The notes beneath the pieces are model-generated. The model did not search any database. It was not told where the DNA came from and saw only the letters and a program-made list of their open reading frames with translations. A stretch of 64,000 nt of DNA from CAWCKS01 sp963763485 (GTDB taxonomy: Bacteria > Pseudomonadota > Alphaproteobacteria > Rhizobiales > Xanthobacteraceae): assembly GCA_963763485.1 (NCBI GenBank), contig CAVXOW010000005.1, positions 868,001 through 932,000 of the forward strand. Direction: 5' to 3'. A program made the translations under genes and the position numbers. Each line of letters opens with the position of its first letter. Positions within the stretch are counted from its first letter, which is position 1. Below are positions 39,075 to 48,469 of the stretch, one piece after another.

Positions 39075-40331
39075 ATGCTGCGGTTGGTGGTTGGGTGTGT
39101 CGTCAATGCGCTCATTGTGTCGACGCCATTTGCCGGCGGTCCGTTCGGCTCGATCCATGTCGGAGAATGGCGCGGCGGCGTCTATACAAATGACCAGACC
39201 GGTGCATTCACTTTCTGCGCAGCGTCGGAAAATTTTGCCAACGGCATCGCGCTGATCGTTAGTCGTGGTGCAAATGATGTCTGGGTGCTCGGATTCATCA
39301 GCCCCAATTTTCGGTTGAACAAGGGCGAAACATTTGCCCTTGACGTACTGCTCGACGGACAACGGCAATCCCGCCTGATTGGCACCGCCAGAGAGAAGGA
39401 TTTCATCACCGCGACATTGCCCACACCTGTCGCAAGCGATTTTCGCAAAGCCAGCTTTATGGCGGCGGCGGCAAAGGGCAACACCTATCAGTTCAACTTG
39501 TCGTCGACCGACACGTTGATGTCAGTGCTCACAACCTGCGCTGCGAAAGTCAAAGCCAACGGGGTGGACAAAGCTGCTGATTTCAGCGACGCGAAGATGG
39601 CCGCAGCGAAACCTCCGGGCAAGCAGGTTGATACTTCAGCTGCGCCCACACCCTCGAAGCCGGCAAAGACTTTCGGCAAGACCGGCACTGGCTTTGTGAT
39701 CAGCGCTAACGGTCACGTCGTCACCAACAATCATGTCGTCGACGGCTGCGTCGGCGACATTCTCGGCAATCTCAGCGGTGAGGCGCCGGTCAAGCTTCGC
39801 AAAGTCTCCAATGACGAGACCAACGACCTTGCACTGCTGCAGGCGCCAGAAGGCACCCTCAAGAACGCCGCCGTAATTCGCGACAAGCCGGTGCACTCGG
39901 GCGACTCGGTTGTTGCGATCGGCTATCCCTTCCATGGCTTGCTGACATCGGACTTCACGGTGACGACCGAAATCGTGAATTCACTGAGCGGACTGCTGAA
40001 TAACACCCGCTACCTTCAGATCAGCGCGGCAGTTCAGCCGGGAAACAGTGGCGGCCCGCTGCTCGACAACGGCGGCGAGATTATCGGGATGGTCGCCGCG
40101 AAGTTGAATTTCCTGAAATTTGTTCGTGCCACCGGTAATATCCCGGAGAACATCAACTTTGCGATCAAAACCGGCGCGATCCGCGACTTCCTGGACAACA
40201 GCGCGGTGCCGTACCAGACCACGGAGCCAAAAGCCGAGTTGAAGACCGCCGACATCGCACAGGCCGCGAGAGCTTATACGCTCTTGATTTCATGTAATGC
40301 GACCGAGCAGGCCGAGACTGCGAGGAAGTAG
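39075..40331 (+). CDS. Secreted trypsin-like serine protease (S1C type) with extra N-terminal domain
   Basis: This 418-residue protein starts MLRLVVGCVVNALIVSTPFA, a likely signal peptide, after GGGGAGGGGCGGT. Residues of about 25-200 form a domain I do not recognise. The protease domain starts KTFGKTGTGFVIS near residue 197. Its catalytic His lies in TNNHVVDGC, the Asp in NDLALLQAP, and the Ser in QPGNSGGPLLDNG, so the triad is complete. I see no PDZ domain after it, unlike DegP, and the C-terminal tail is short. A periplasmic or secreted location is likely. Confidence 0.88.
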   Translation: MLRLVVGCVVNALIVSTPFAGGPFGSIHVGEWRGGVYTNDQTGAFTFCAASENFANGIALIVSRGANDVWVLGFISPNFRLNKGETFALDVLLDGQRQSRLIGTAREKDFITATLPTPVASDFRKASFMAAAAKGNTYQFNLSSTDTLMSVLTTCAAKVKANGVDKAADFSDAKMAAAKPPGKQVDTSAAPTPSKPAKTFGKTGTGFVISANGHVVTNNHVVDGCVGDILGNLSGEAPVKLRKVSNDETNDLALLQAPEGTLKNAAVIRDKPVHSGDSVVAIGYPFHGLLTSDFTVTTEIVNSLSGLLNNTRYLQISAAVQPGNSGGPLLDNGGEIIGMVAAKLNFLKFVRATGNIPENINFAIKTGAIRDFLDNSAVPYQTTEPKAELKTADIAQAARAYTLLISCNATEQAETARK

Positions 40332-40642
40332 GGCGGCGGATCAAGGCCGGCGGCCTGCAGACGCTCGGCCCATCAAAATCCTCTGTACATCCGAGCGCCC
40401 GGGAATCCGGAACGAGCGCGCCACTTTCTTGTTACAATTGCGCCCGGCACGGTGTGAGTCGCGTTGCCCAACCGTCTCGAATTTGCCGGAAATTGAAACC
40501 GGAAATTGACCGATGAGATTGCGGCGCCGCGGCGCCTGCTTATGTCTGGAATTCGGCCTTAAGACTTAAATATCCGGTTCGTGGTCTTGTTGCTCCAGAA
40601 ATCCTGCGCCCGACGAATCCAAGCATCAAAAGGGATGCCTTG
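40332..40642. other. Intergenic region upstream of the beta-oxidation operon
   Basis: About 310 bp without a supported gene separate the protease and FadE genes. The promoter of the fadE-thiolase-fadB/J operon must lie here. I find no clear FadR or PsrA type palindrome by eye. AAAGGGATG just before the FadE start is its ribosome site. Confidence 0.4.
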
Positions 40643-42958
40643 ATGAGCCCATCTTCTCCTGCGTCCTCGAATTCCTCCTGGCGCCGCGATGTCCTGACGC
40701 GCCCGATCTTCGCGTGGGCGAAGAAGGCGATGCCGGCAATGTCGGACACCGAGCGCGAGGCGCTGGAGGCCGGCGACGTCTGGCTTGACGGCGACCTGTT
40801 CACTGGCAATCCCGACTGGTCGAAACTGCTGGCCACCAAGCCGGCGACGCTGACGTCGGAGGAGGATGCCTTCCTGCACGGGCCGGTCGATGAACTCTGC
40901 GCCATGCTGGACGACTGGAAGATCAACTGGGAATGGCGCGACCTGCCGCCGGAGGCCTGGGCGTTCATCAAGCAGCATCGCTTCTTCGGCATGATCATTC
41001 CGAAGGAGTTCGGCGGCCTCGGCTTCTCGCCCTATGCGCATTCCGAAGTCGTGCGCAAGATCTCGACGCGCTCGGTGGCTGCCGCGGTCACCGTGATGGT
41101 GCCGAACTCGCTCGGACCTGGCGAACTGTTGATCCGCTTCGGCACCAAGGAGCAGCGCGAGAAATGGCTGCCGCGGCTCGCCGACGGCCGCGAGATTCCC
41201 TGCTTCGGCCTGACCAGTCCGGAGGCCGGTTCTGATGCCGCCTCGATGGTGGATAGCGGTATCATCTGCAAGGGCGAGTTCGAGGGCCGCGAGGTGCTGG
41301 GACTGCGGCTCAACTGGCACAAGCGCTACATCACGCTGGGGCCAGTCGCGACCGTGCTCGGCCTCGCGTTCAAGGCCTACGATCCCGATCGACTGCTCGG
41401 CGGCGAAACCGACCTTGGTATTACGGTGGCGCTGATCCCGACCGATACGCCCGGCGTCGAGATCGGCCATCGCCACCTGCCGTCGATGCAGGTGTTCCAG
41501 AACGGCCCGAACTGGGGCCGCGATGTCTTCATTCCGCTCGACTACGTTATCGGTGGAAGTGTGATGATCGGACAGGGCTGGAAGATGCTGATGACGGCGC
41601 TGGCCGCTGGCCGCGGCATTTCGCTGCCGTCGCTGTCGGCCGCGGGCGCCGCCTACATCGCGCGCACCGCCGGCGCCTACGCGCGGGTGCGCGAGCAGTT
41701 TGGCATTCCGATCGGCAAGTTTGAGGGCATCGAGGAGCCGCTCGCCCGCATCGCGGGCACGGCGTATCTCGTCGATGGCGCGCGGCGGTTGACCTGTTCG
41801 GCGCTGAACGACGGCCGGCATCCGGCGGTCATCTCCGGCATCATGAAGTTGCACGCCACCGAGCGCATGCGCACCGTGGTCAACGATTCGATGGACATCC
41901 ACGGCGGCAAGGCCGTGATCGACGGCCCGCAGAACTACATGGGTAGCCTCTATCGCGCGGTGCCGATCGGCATCACGGTCGAGGGCGCCAATATCCTGAC
42001 CCGCAACCTCATCGTGTTCGGCCAGGGCGCGATCCGCGCCCATCCGTTCATGCTCGATGAGATGAACGCGATCGCCGACCCCGACGGCGTGCGTGGTCTG
42101 GACAAATTCGACAAGACGTTCTGGAAGCACGTGGGCCATGCCGTCACGACGCTGTTTCGCGCCTGGGGCCACAGCTGGAGCGGCGGCCTGTTGGCGCCGG
42201 CTCCTGATGCCGGCGACGCCACCCAGTTCTATCGGCAGCTGTCGCGCTTCTCGGCGGCGTTTGCGCTGTGCGCCGACATGGCGCTGCTGACGCTCGGCGG
42301 CGCACTGAAGCGCAAGGAGATGCTGTCGGCGCGGTTCGGCGACATCCTTTCCGAGCTTTATTTGTTGTGCGGCGCGCTGAAGCGCTGGGAGGATGAAGGC
42401 CGGCAGAAGGCCGACTTCCCGTTGCTGCAATACTGCATGGAGAGCGGCTTCAAGACCATTCAAACCCGGTTTGCCGAAATCCTTGGCAACCTTCCGAACC
42501 GGTTCGTGGCCTATGGGCTGAAATTCATGATCCAGCCGCTCGGCCCGCGCGTCCACGGTCCGTCCGATGAGCTGGTGCACCAGTGCGCGCAGCTCATCCT
42601 GGAGCCGTCTGCGGCGCGCGACCGGCTGACGCCAAATCTTTACCGTTCGAACGACTCCAACGACGACAATCCGATCGCGCGGCTGGAGAAGGCGTTCGAA
42701 CTGGTGACCGCGGCCGAAGGCGCTACTAAAAAAATGCACGCCGCGCACCTTCATGACTGGGGCGAAGCGGTCAAAAAAGGTGTTATCACTGCGTCCGAAG
42801 GTGACCGGTTGGCGGCCGCACACGAGGCCGTCACCAAGGTCGTGGAGGTCGACGATTTTGCGCCGGAGGCGCTGTCGCCGATCTACAAGCACCACCCGCT
42901 GACGCAGACGCAACAGGACATGCAGGCAATATCTGCAAGCTCACGAGCAGCAAGCTGA
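40643..42958 (+). CDS. fadE: Acyl-CoA dehydrogenase, FadE-like
   Basis: This enzyme does the first step of beta-oxidation (acyl-CoA to enoyl-CoA) with FAD. It is a large form, 771 residues, with the extended C-terminal region (DUF1974-like) seen in E. coli FadE. FGMIIPKEFGGLGFSPYAHS, PCFGLTSPEAGSDAASM and KFEGIEEPLARIAGTAYLVDG are diagnostic, and DIHGGKAVIDGPQNYMGS contains a conserved FAD region. The ATG at 40643 follows AAAGGGATGCCTTG; a TTG at 40640 is a weaker choice. The stop overlaps the thiolase ATG, so the three genes form a coupled operon. Confidence 0.93.
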   Translation: MSPSSPASSNSSWRRDVLTRPIFAWAKKAMPAMSDTEREALEAGDVWLDGDLFTGNPDWSKLLATKPATLTSEEDAFLHGPVDELCAMLDDWKINWEWRDLPPEAWAFIKQHRFFGMIIPKEFGGLGFSPYAHSEVVRKISTRSVAAAVTVMVPNSLGPGELLIRFGTKEQREKWLPRLADGREIPCFGLTSPEAGSDAASMVDSGIICKGEFEGREVLGLRLNWHKRYITLGPVATVLGLAFKAYDPDRLLGGETDLGITVALIPTDTPGVEIGHRHLPSMQVFQNGPNWGRDVFIPLDYVIGGSVMIGQGWKMLMTALAAGRGISLPSLSAAGAAYIARTAGAYARVREQFGIPIGKFEGIEEPLARIAGTAYLVDGARRLTCSALNDGRHPAVISGIMKLHATERMRTVVNDSMDIHGGKAVIDGPQNYMGSLYRAVPIGITVEGANILTRNLIVFGQGAIRAHPFMLDEMNAIADPDGVRGLDKFDKTFWKHVGHAVTTLFRAWGHSWSGGLLAPAPDAGDATQFYRQLSRFSAAFALCADMALLTLGGALKRKEMLSARFGDILSELYLLCGALKRWEDEGRQKADFPLLQYCMESGFKTIQTRFAEILGNLPNRFVAYGLKFMIQPLGPRVHGPSDELVHQCAQLILEPSAARDRLTPNLYRSNDSNDDNPIARLEKAFELVTAAEGATKKMHAAHLHDWGEAVKKGVITASEGDRLAAAHEAVTKVVEVDDFAPEALSPIYKHHPLTQTQQDMQAISASSRAAS

Positions 42959-44241
42959 TGACGCGCCCCGTTTTTATCGTTGATGGCAGCCGCACGCCGT
43001 TCATCAAGGCGCGCAGCGGCCCAGGTCCCTTCACGCCGGTCGACCTCGCCGTTCAGTGCGGCAGGCCGCTGCTCGCGCGCCAGCCATTCGCTTCCGACGC
43101 GTTCGACATGGTCATCCTCGGCTGCGTCAACGTCATTGCCGACGAGATGAACCCCGCGCGGGTCGCGGCCCTGCGGCTCGGCATGGGCGAGCGCATGGTC
43201 GCGTTCACCGAGCAGATCAATTGCGGCTCGGGCATGCAGTCGATCGACACCGCGTTCCGCTACATCCGCGAGGGCCGGGCGGAGATGATCCTTGCCGGAG
43301 GTGCGGAATCCCTGAGCCACGCGCCGCTGGTGTTCTCGCAAGCCGGCGTGCGCTGGTTCGCCGGGCTCAGCATGGCACGGGATACCATGAGCCGTATCGC
43401 TGCCTTCCTGAAAGCGCGGCCGAGCTACTTCAAGCCGATCATTGGCCTCGAACGCGGGCTGACCGATCCGATCGTTGATCTCAACATGGGCCAGACCGCC
43501 GAACTCGTGGCGCAGCTGTTCGGCATCACGCGTGAGCAGTGCGACGCCTATGCGGTCGAGAGCCACAGGCGGCTCGCCAGTGCGCAAGAGCAGGGTTTTC
43601 TGAAGGGTGAGGTCGAGACCGCGTTTGCCAAAGATGGGAAATTCTATGATCACGACGACGGCGTGCGGCCGGATTCGTCGGTCGAGAAGCTCTCGCAGTT
43701 GAAGCCGGCGTTCGAGCGGCCGTGGGGCAAGGTCACCGCCGGCAACTCCTCGCAGATCACCGACGGCGCCTCGTGGGTCATCATTGCGTCCGAGGACGCG
43801 ATCAAGAAGCATGGTCTCTCGCCGAAGGCGCAAATCGTCGACAGCCAGTGGTCGGCGCTCGACCCGTCGATCATGGGCCTCGGGCCAGTGCTGGCCGTCA
43901 CTGAATTGATGAAGCGTAACCGAATGGGGTTGAACGATATCGAGCTGCTCGAATTGAACGAGGCGTTCGCCGCGCAGGTGCTTGGCTGCCTCGGCGCCTG
44001 GGAGAATGAAAAATTCTGCCGCGACGTTCTCGGGCTCGAGGGGGCTGCCGGCACCTTCGATCGCGCAAGACTCAATGTCGATGGCGGCGCCATCGCGCTC
44101 GGCCATCCTGTTGGCGCCAGCGGCAACCGCATCACGCTGCACCTCGTCAATGCGTTGAAACGGCTCGGCAAGAAGCGCGGCATTGCCACGCAATGCGTCG
44201 GCGGCGGACTGGGTGGCGCCGTATTGATCGAGGCGGTGTGA
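42958..44241 (+). CDS. Acetyl-CoA C-acyltransferase (thiolase, FadA/FadI-like)
   Basis: This degradative thiolase cleaves 3-ketoacyl-CoA. The nucleophilic Cys is in EQINCGSGMQSID near residue 87. The C-terminal His is in VDGGAIALGHPVGASGNRI and the second Cys in ATQCVGGGLGGAV. At 427 residues it is nearer FadI than FadA. It starts on ATGA overlapping the FadE stop and ends 1 bp before the next gene, consistent with a fatty-acid oxidation operon. Confidence 0.94.
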   Translation: MTRPVFIVDGSRTPFIKARSGPGPFTPVDLAVQCGRPLLARQPFASDAFDMVILGCVNVIADEMNPARVAALRLGMGERMVAFTEQINCGSGMQSIDTAFRYIREGRAEMILAGGAESLSHAPLVFSQAGVRWFAGLSMARDTMSRIAAFLKARPSYFKPIIGLERGLTDPIVDLNMGQTAELVAQLFGITREQCDAYAVESHRRLASAQEQGFLKGEVETAFAKDGKFYDHDDGVRPDSSVEKLSQLKPAFERPWGKVTAGNSSQITDGASWVIIASEDAIKKHGLSPKAQIVDSQWSALDPSIMGLGPVLAVTELMKRNRMGLNDIELLELNEAFAAQVLGCLGAWENEKFCRDVLGLEGAAGTFDRARLNVDGGAIALGHPVGASGNRITLHLVNALKRLGKKRGIATQCVGGGLGGAVLIEAV

Positions 44242-44242
44242 G

Positions 44243-46396
44243 ATGGAAAGCCGAATTCTCGACGCCATGAGCGACCGCCGCATCGAACTCGGCCCGCATG
44301 CGACGAGCACCGCGACGCCGGTCGGCTCGTGGAAGCACTTCAAGCTGGCGCGCGATGCCGATGGCGTCGCCTGGCTGCTGTTCGATCGCGCCGGCGCGAG
44401 CGCCAACACGCTGTCTGCCGAGGTGCTTGAGGAGCTCGACAACGTGCTGAACGTCGTCGAGTCCGATCGGCCGACCGGGCTTGTGATCCGCTCGGCAAAG
44501 CCGTCCGGCTTCATTGCCGGCGCCGACGTCAATGAATTCCGTGGCGCGACCGACCCGCAGCAGGTCGAGACCGCGATGGCGCGTGCGCACGCGGTGACCG
44601 ATCGGATCGAGAATCTTGGTCTACCGACCATCGCGGTGATCCACGGCTTCTGCCTCGGCGGCGGCCTCGAGATCGCGCTGGTCTGCAAGTATCGCATCGC
44701 GATCGACGACGCGCGCTTCGGCTTCCCGGAAGTGATGCTCGGCCTGCATCCGGAACTCGGCGGCACTGCGCGTTTCACGCATCTGATCAGCCCTCTCGAG
44801 GCGATGACGCTGATGCTGACCGGCCGCACCATTGACGCACGCCGCGCCAAGTCGCTTGGTCTCGTCGATGCGGTGACGCAGGAGCGTCACGTTGTGGCCG
44901 CGGTGAAGGATGCGATCAGCGGCAAGCTCAATCGCGCCAAGTCCGGCACGCTGGCCGATCTGATGCGGTTCGGCCCGGTGCGCAGCTTCCTTGCCGCGCG
45001 GATGCGGCTCGAGGCGGAAAAGTCGGCACCGCGCCAGCACTATCCCGCCCCTTATGCACTGATCGACCTGTTCGAGCAGCATGGTGGCGGCAAGCGTGCG
45101 ATGCTCGAGGCCGAGAAGCGATCGTTTGCACGGCTCATGGTGACGCCGACGGCGCAGAATCTGATCCGCGTGTTCTTCCTGCGCGAGCAGATGAAGAAAC
45201 TCGGCGGCGGCGACAGCAAGATCAAGCACGTCCACGTCATCGGCGCCGGTGCGATGGGCGGCGACATCGCCGCCTGGTGCGCGAATGAAGGTTTGCGCGC
45301 GACGCTCGGCGACATGAAGCCGGAGCCGATCGCCGGCGCGGTCAAGCGCGCCGCCGACCTGTTCGGAAAAATCATCCGTAAACCGACCGAGCGGCGCGAC
45401 GCGCTCGATCGGCTGATCCCCGATCTCGACGGCGAGGGCATCCGTAACGCCGACCTGATTATCGAAGCGGTGCCGGAAAAGCTCGAGCTGAAGCAGAAGG
45501 TTTACGGCAGCGTAGAACAACGCATGAAGCCGGACGCCATTCTCGCGACCAACACCTCGAGCATTCCGCTGGAGGATTTGCGCACCACACTGACGCAGCC
45601 GCAACGCCTGGTCGGCATCCACTTCTTCAATCCGGTATCGCGCATGCAGCTGGTCGAGGTGGTCAGCCATGACGGCAACGACGCCGCAGTGCTGTCCACG
45701 ACCCGCGCCTTCGTCACCGCGATCGACCGCCTGCCGTTGCCGGTGAAGAGCTCACCGGGATTCCTCGTCAACCGAGCGCTGACGCCGTACATGCTGGAAG
45801 CGATGCTGCTGTTCGACCAGAAGGTGCCGAAGGAAGTGATCGACAAGGCGGCCGAGGATTTCGGCATGCCGATGGGCCCGATCGAGCTCGCCGACACCGT
45901 CGGTCTCGACATCTGCATGGCGGTCGGCGATTCACTTCGCGCCAAGCTCGGCGATGCGCTGCCGCCAACCCCCGACTGGTTGCGCGAAAAGGTCCACAAC
46001 GGCGAGCTCGGCCGCAAGACCGGCAAGGGCTTCTATGCCTGGAAGGACGGCAAGCCGCAGAAGATGGGCGCGATCACGCCGTCCAGCGGGCCGCAGTCGA
46101 ACATGGCGCCGAGTGCGGGCGGTTCAGGCCAACCGTCGTCGTCCGAGATGGCCGACCGGCTCATTCTGCCGATGGTCAACGTGTGTGTCGCCTGCCTGCG
46201 TGAGGGCATCGTCGACAACGCCGATGTGGTCGACGGCGCGATGATCTTCGGCACCGGGTTTGCGCCGTTCCGAGGCGGCCCGCTGAATTACGCGCGTGCG
46301 CGCGGCAAGGCCGATATCGTCGCGACGCTGCAGAGCCTCGCCGCGAAATACGGCGACCGTTTCAAACCCGACGCCGGCTGGGATCAGTTCAGCTAG
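44243..46396 (+). CDS. Enoyl-CoA hydratase / 3-hydroxyacyl-CoA dehydrogenase (FadB/FadJ-like)
   Basis: This 717-residue two-domain enzyme hydrates enoyl-CoA and then oxidises 3-hydroxyacyl-CoA. The N-terminal hydratase domain includes GFIAGADVNEF near residue 91 and IHGFCLGGGLEIAL, with the catalytic Glu in FGFPEVMLGLHPELGG. The NAD-binding motif is HVIGAGAMGGDIAAW near residue 333. The dehydrogenase domain has FFNPVSRMQLVEVV and ends with a FadB-type tail. The ATG at 44243 is preceded by GAGGCGGTGTGAG; ATG 44267 (MSDRRIELG) is an alternative start. It completes the operon. Confidence 0.94.
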   Translation: MESRILDAMSDRRIELGPHATSTATPVGSWKHFKLARDADGVAWLLFDRAGASANTLSAEVLEELDNVLNVVESDRPTGLVIRSAKPSGFIAGADVNEFRGATDPQQVETAMARAHAVTDRIENLGLPTIAVIHGFCLGGGLEIALVCKYRIAIDDARFGFPEVMLGLHPELGGTARFTHLISPLEAMTLMLTGRTIDARRAKSLGLVDAVTQERHVVAAVKDAISGKLNRAKSGTLADLMRFGPVRSFLAARMRLEAEKSAPRQHYPAPYALIDLFEQHGGGKRAMLEAEKRSFARLMVTPTAQNLIRVFFLREQMKKLGGGDSKIKHVHVIGAGAMGGDIAAWCANEGLRATLGDMKPEPIAGAVKRAADLFGKIIRKPTERRDALDRLIPDLDGEGIRNADLIIEAVPEKLELKQKVYGSVEQRMKPDAILATNTSSIPLEDLRTTLTQPQRLVGIHFFNPVSRMQLVEVVSHDGNDAAVLSTTRAFVTAIDRLPLPVKSSPGFLVNRALTPYMLEAMLLFDQKVPKEVIDKAAEDFGMPMGPIELADTVGLDICMAVGDSLRAKLGDALPPTPDWLREKVHNGELGRKTGKGFYAWKDGKPQKMGAITPSSGPQSNMAPSAGGSGQPSSSEMADRLILPMVNVCVACLREGIVDNADVVDGAMIFGTGFAPFRGGPLNYARARGKADIVATLQSLAAKYGDRFKPDAGWDQFS

Positions 46397-46592
46397 CGGC
46401 TACGAGCGCCGCCAAGTTCCGCTCTGCGATTTTCAGCGCGTGGTCCGGACATGCTGTCGCAAGCAGCGGCCCGCAATTCATTTGACTTTCACCGCCGCCT
46501 CGCGAAAGGATCGACTAAAGTCGTAACGCGCTTGACATGCGCGACGAACGAACCCGGCAGGGACAATGCCGGGATTGAGGGGCGGTCGGATC

Positions 46593-47549
46593 ATGCAGGG
46601 CTATGTCATCAGGCGTGTGCTCGCCCTGATCCCGACGCTGATCTTCGCGAGCTTCATCGTCTTCATCACCGTCCGCCTAATTCCGGGCAACATCATCGAC
46701 CTGATGCTGTCACAGAACGACGTCAGCGCGGCGAAGCAGACCCGCGCTCAGCTCGAAGCTGCGCTTGGTCTCGATCAGCCGATGTTCATCCAGTACTTCC
46801 GCTGGATCGGCGCCCTGATCCTCCATGGTGACCTCGGCAAGTCGCTGTGGAGCAACACCTCGGTGATGGAGGAGATTCTGCATCGTCTGCCGGTGACGTT
46901 CGAACTCGGCGCGATGGCGCTGATCGTCGCGTTGATCGTAGGCATCCCGATCGGGGTCTATGCCGCGCTGAAACAGGACACGGTCGGCGACTACATCCTG
47001 CGCACGGTCTCGATCCTGGCGCTCGCAATCCCGGCGTTCTGGACCGGCACGCTGGTGATGGTGTTCCCGTCGCTCTGGTGGGGCTGGTCGCCGTCGGTGA
47101 GGTTCGTGACGCTCACACAGGATCCTGTCGCGCATCTACTGCAGCTGCTGATTCCCGCGCTGATCCTCGGCAAGGCATTTTCCGCCATCATCATGCGGCT
47201 GACCCGCACGCTGATGCTGGAAGTGTTGCGGCAGGACTATATCCGCACTGCGCGGGCCAAGGGCTTGTCGGTCGGAACGATCGTCACCCGACACGCGCTG
47301 CGTAACGCGCTGATCCCGGTGGTGACGCTGGTAGGCTTGCAGGCGCCGGTGCTGTTCGGCGGCGCCGTCATCCTCGAACAGATCTTCGTCATTCCGGGAA
47401 TGGGGCTATTGCTGCTCGAAGCGGTGTCGTCGCGCGACTATCCCGTCATTACCGGCGTGTTCCTGATCATCGGTGTCTCGGTGGTGATGATCAACCTGCT
47501 GGTCGATCTCAGCTATGGCTGGCTCGACCCGCGGGTGAGGGGCCGCTGA
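46593..47549 (+). CDS. ABC transporter permease, DppB/OppB-like (second importer)
   Basis: This intact membrane subunit of 318 residues starts MQGYVIRRVLALIPTLIFAS with GAGGGG nine bases before. It has the conserved opening VRLIPGNIIDLM, six membrane spans, an EAA loop in YIRTARAKGLSVGTIVTRH, and the ending GLLLLEAVSSRDYPVITG and YGWLDPRVRGR. It is the first gene of a five-gene importer operon with the order permease, permease, ATPase, ATPase, binding protein. The damaged importer at 2.3-8.1 kb has the binding protein first. Confidence 0.93.
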   Translation: MQGYVIRRVLALIPTLIFASFIVFITVRLIPGNIIDLMLSQNDVSAAKQTRAQLEAALGLDQPMFIQYFRWIGALILHGDLGKSLWSNTSVMEEILHRLPVTFELGAMALIVALIVGIPIGVYAALKQDTVGDYILRTVSILALAIPAFWTGTLVMVFPSLWWGWSPSVRFVTLTQDPVAHLLQLLIPALILGKAFSAIIMRLTRTLMLEVLRQDYIRTARAKGLSVGTIVTRHALRNALIPVVTLVGLQAPVLFGGAVILEQIFVIPGMGLLLLEAVSSRDYPVITGVFLIIGVSVVMINLLVDLSYGWLDPRVRGR

Positions 47550-48451
47550 TGGCCGATATCATCGAGCGTGGCGTTACTGTCGCGGCCTCGGCGCGCCGGC
47601 CGAACCGCTTTCTCTCCTTCATTATCAGGCTGTTTCGCGAAAAGCCGCTCGGCGCGTTCGGCTTCGTCGTCTGCGCGATCTTCCTGTTTGCGGGCATCTT
47701 CGCCGACGTGATCGCGCCCTACGGCTTCAACCAGATCATGCCGATCAACCGCATGAAGCCGCCGTCGGCATTGTTCTGGTTCGGCACCGACAATCTCGGC
47801 CGCGATATCCTGTCGCGCGTCATTTACGGCGCGCGCCTGTCGGTAATCATCGGCTTGAGCGCGGCGTCGATTGCCACCGTGATCTCGGTCTTCATCGGTA
47901 TCGTCAGCGGCTATGTCGGCGGCAAGTTCGACATGCTGGTGCAGCGCTTCGTCGACGCCTGGCTGAGCTTTCCGGGGATCGTCATTCTGATTGTCGTCGT
48001 CGCAGTGGTCGGGCCCGGCATGCCCCAGGTCATCGCCATTCTCGGCGTCCAGGGCGGCATCGGCGGCTCGCGCATCATCCGCAGCGCCGTCATCTCGGTG
48101 CGCGAGCAGAGCTACGTCCATGCCGCACAGTCGATCGGCGCGACCTCTGCGCGCGTCATGTTCCGCCACATCCTGCCCAACGTCATGGCGCCTGTGATCG
48201 TGCTGTTCACCACCGGCGTCGGCAACGTCATCCTGGCGGAGTCAGCGCTGTCGTTCCTCGGCCTCGGCGTGCCGCCGCCGGCGCCGACCTGGGGCGGTAT
48301 GCTCACGGGCAGCGCGCGCAACTATATGTATCTCGCGCCATGGATGGCGCTGGCGCCCGGCATCTGCCTTACCGTCGTGGTGTTCTCGATCAACATGTTC
48401 GGCGACGCCCTGCGCGACCTGCTCGATCCCAGGATGCGCGGAAACCGGTAA
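47549..48451 (+). CDS. ABC transporter permease, DppC/OppC-like (second importer)
   Basis: This second membrane subunit (300 residues) starts MADIIERGVTVAASARRPN at the ATG overlapping the previous stop (TGATGG). Family features are WFGTDNLGRDILSRVIYGAR near residue 70, the EAA loop HAAQSIGATSARVMFRHILPN and SALSFLGLGVPPPAPTWGGML. It ends FGDALRDLLDPRMRGNR. It is intact and would pair with the upstream permease. Confidence 0.93.
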   Translation: MADIIERGVTVAASARRPNRFLSFIIRLFREKPLGAFGFVVCAIFLFAGIFADVIAPYGFNQIMPINRMKPPSALFWFGTDNLGRDILSRVIYGARLSVIIGLSAASIATVISVFIGIVSGYVGGKFDMLVQRFVDAWLSFPGIVILIVVVAVVGPGMPQVIAILGVQGGIGGSRIIRSAVISVREQSYVHAAQSIGATSARVMFRHILPNVMAPVIVLFTTGVGNVILAESALSFLGLGVPPPAPTWGGMLTGSARNYMYLAPWMALAPGICLTVVVFSINMFGDALRDLLDPRMRGNR

Positions 48452-48469
48452 GTCGAGATTTCGGAGTGA

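Noticed and set aside
40559..42913. A 784-residue minus-strand open frame
   Set aside because: It is the shadow of fadE. It is Arg/His-rich without family motifs, while the plus strand encodes a complete acyl-CoA dehydrogenase.
42883..44850. A 655-residue minus-strand frame over the thiolase and FadB/J genes
   Set aside because: It is antisense to two clearly functional coupled genes and has no recognisable domain.
46397..46592. A sigma-70 promoter at TTGACA before the second importer
   Set aside because: The TTGACA in CGCTTGACATGCG has no -10-like hexamer at 16-18 bp; the nearest candidate, GACAAT, is too far.
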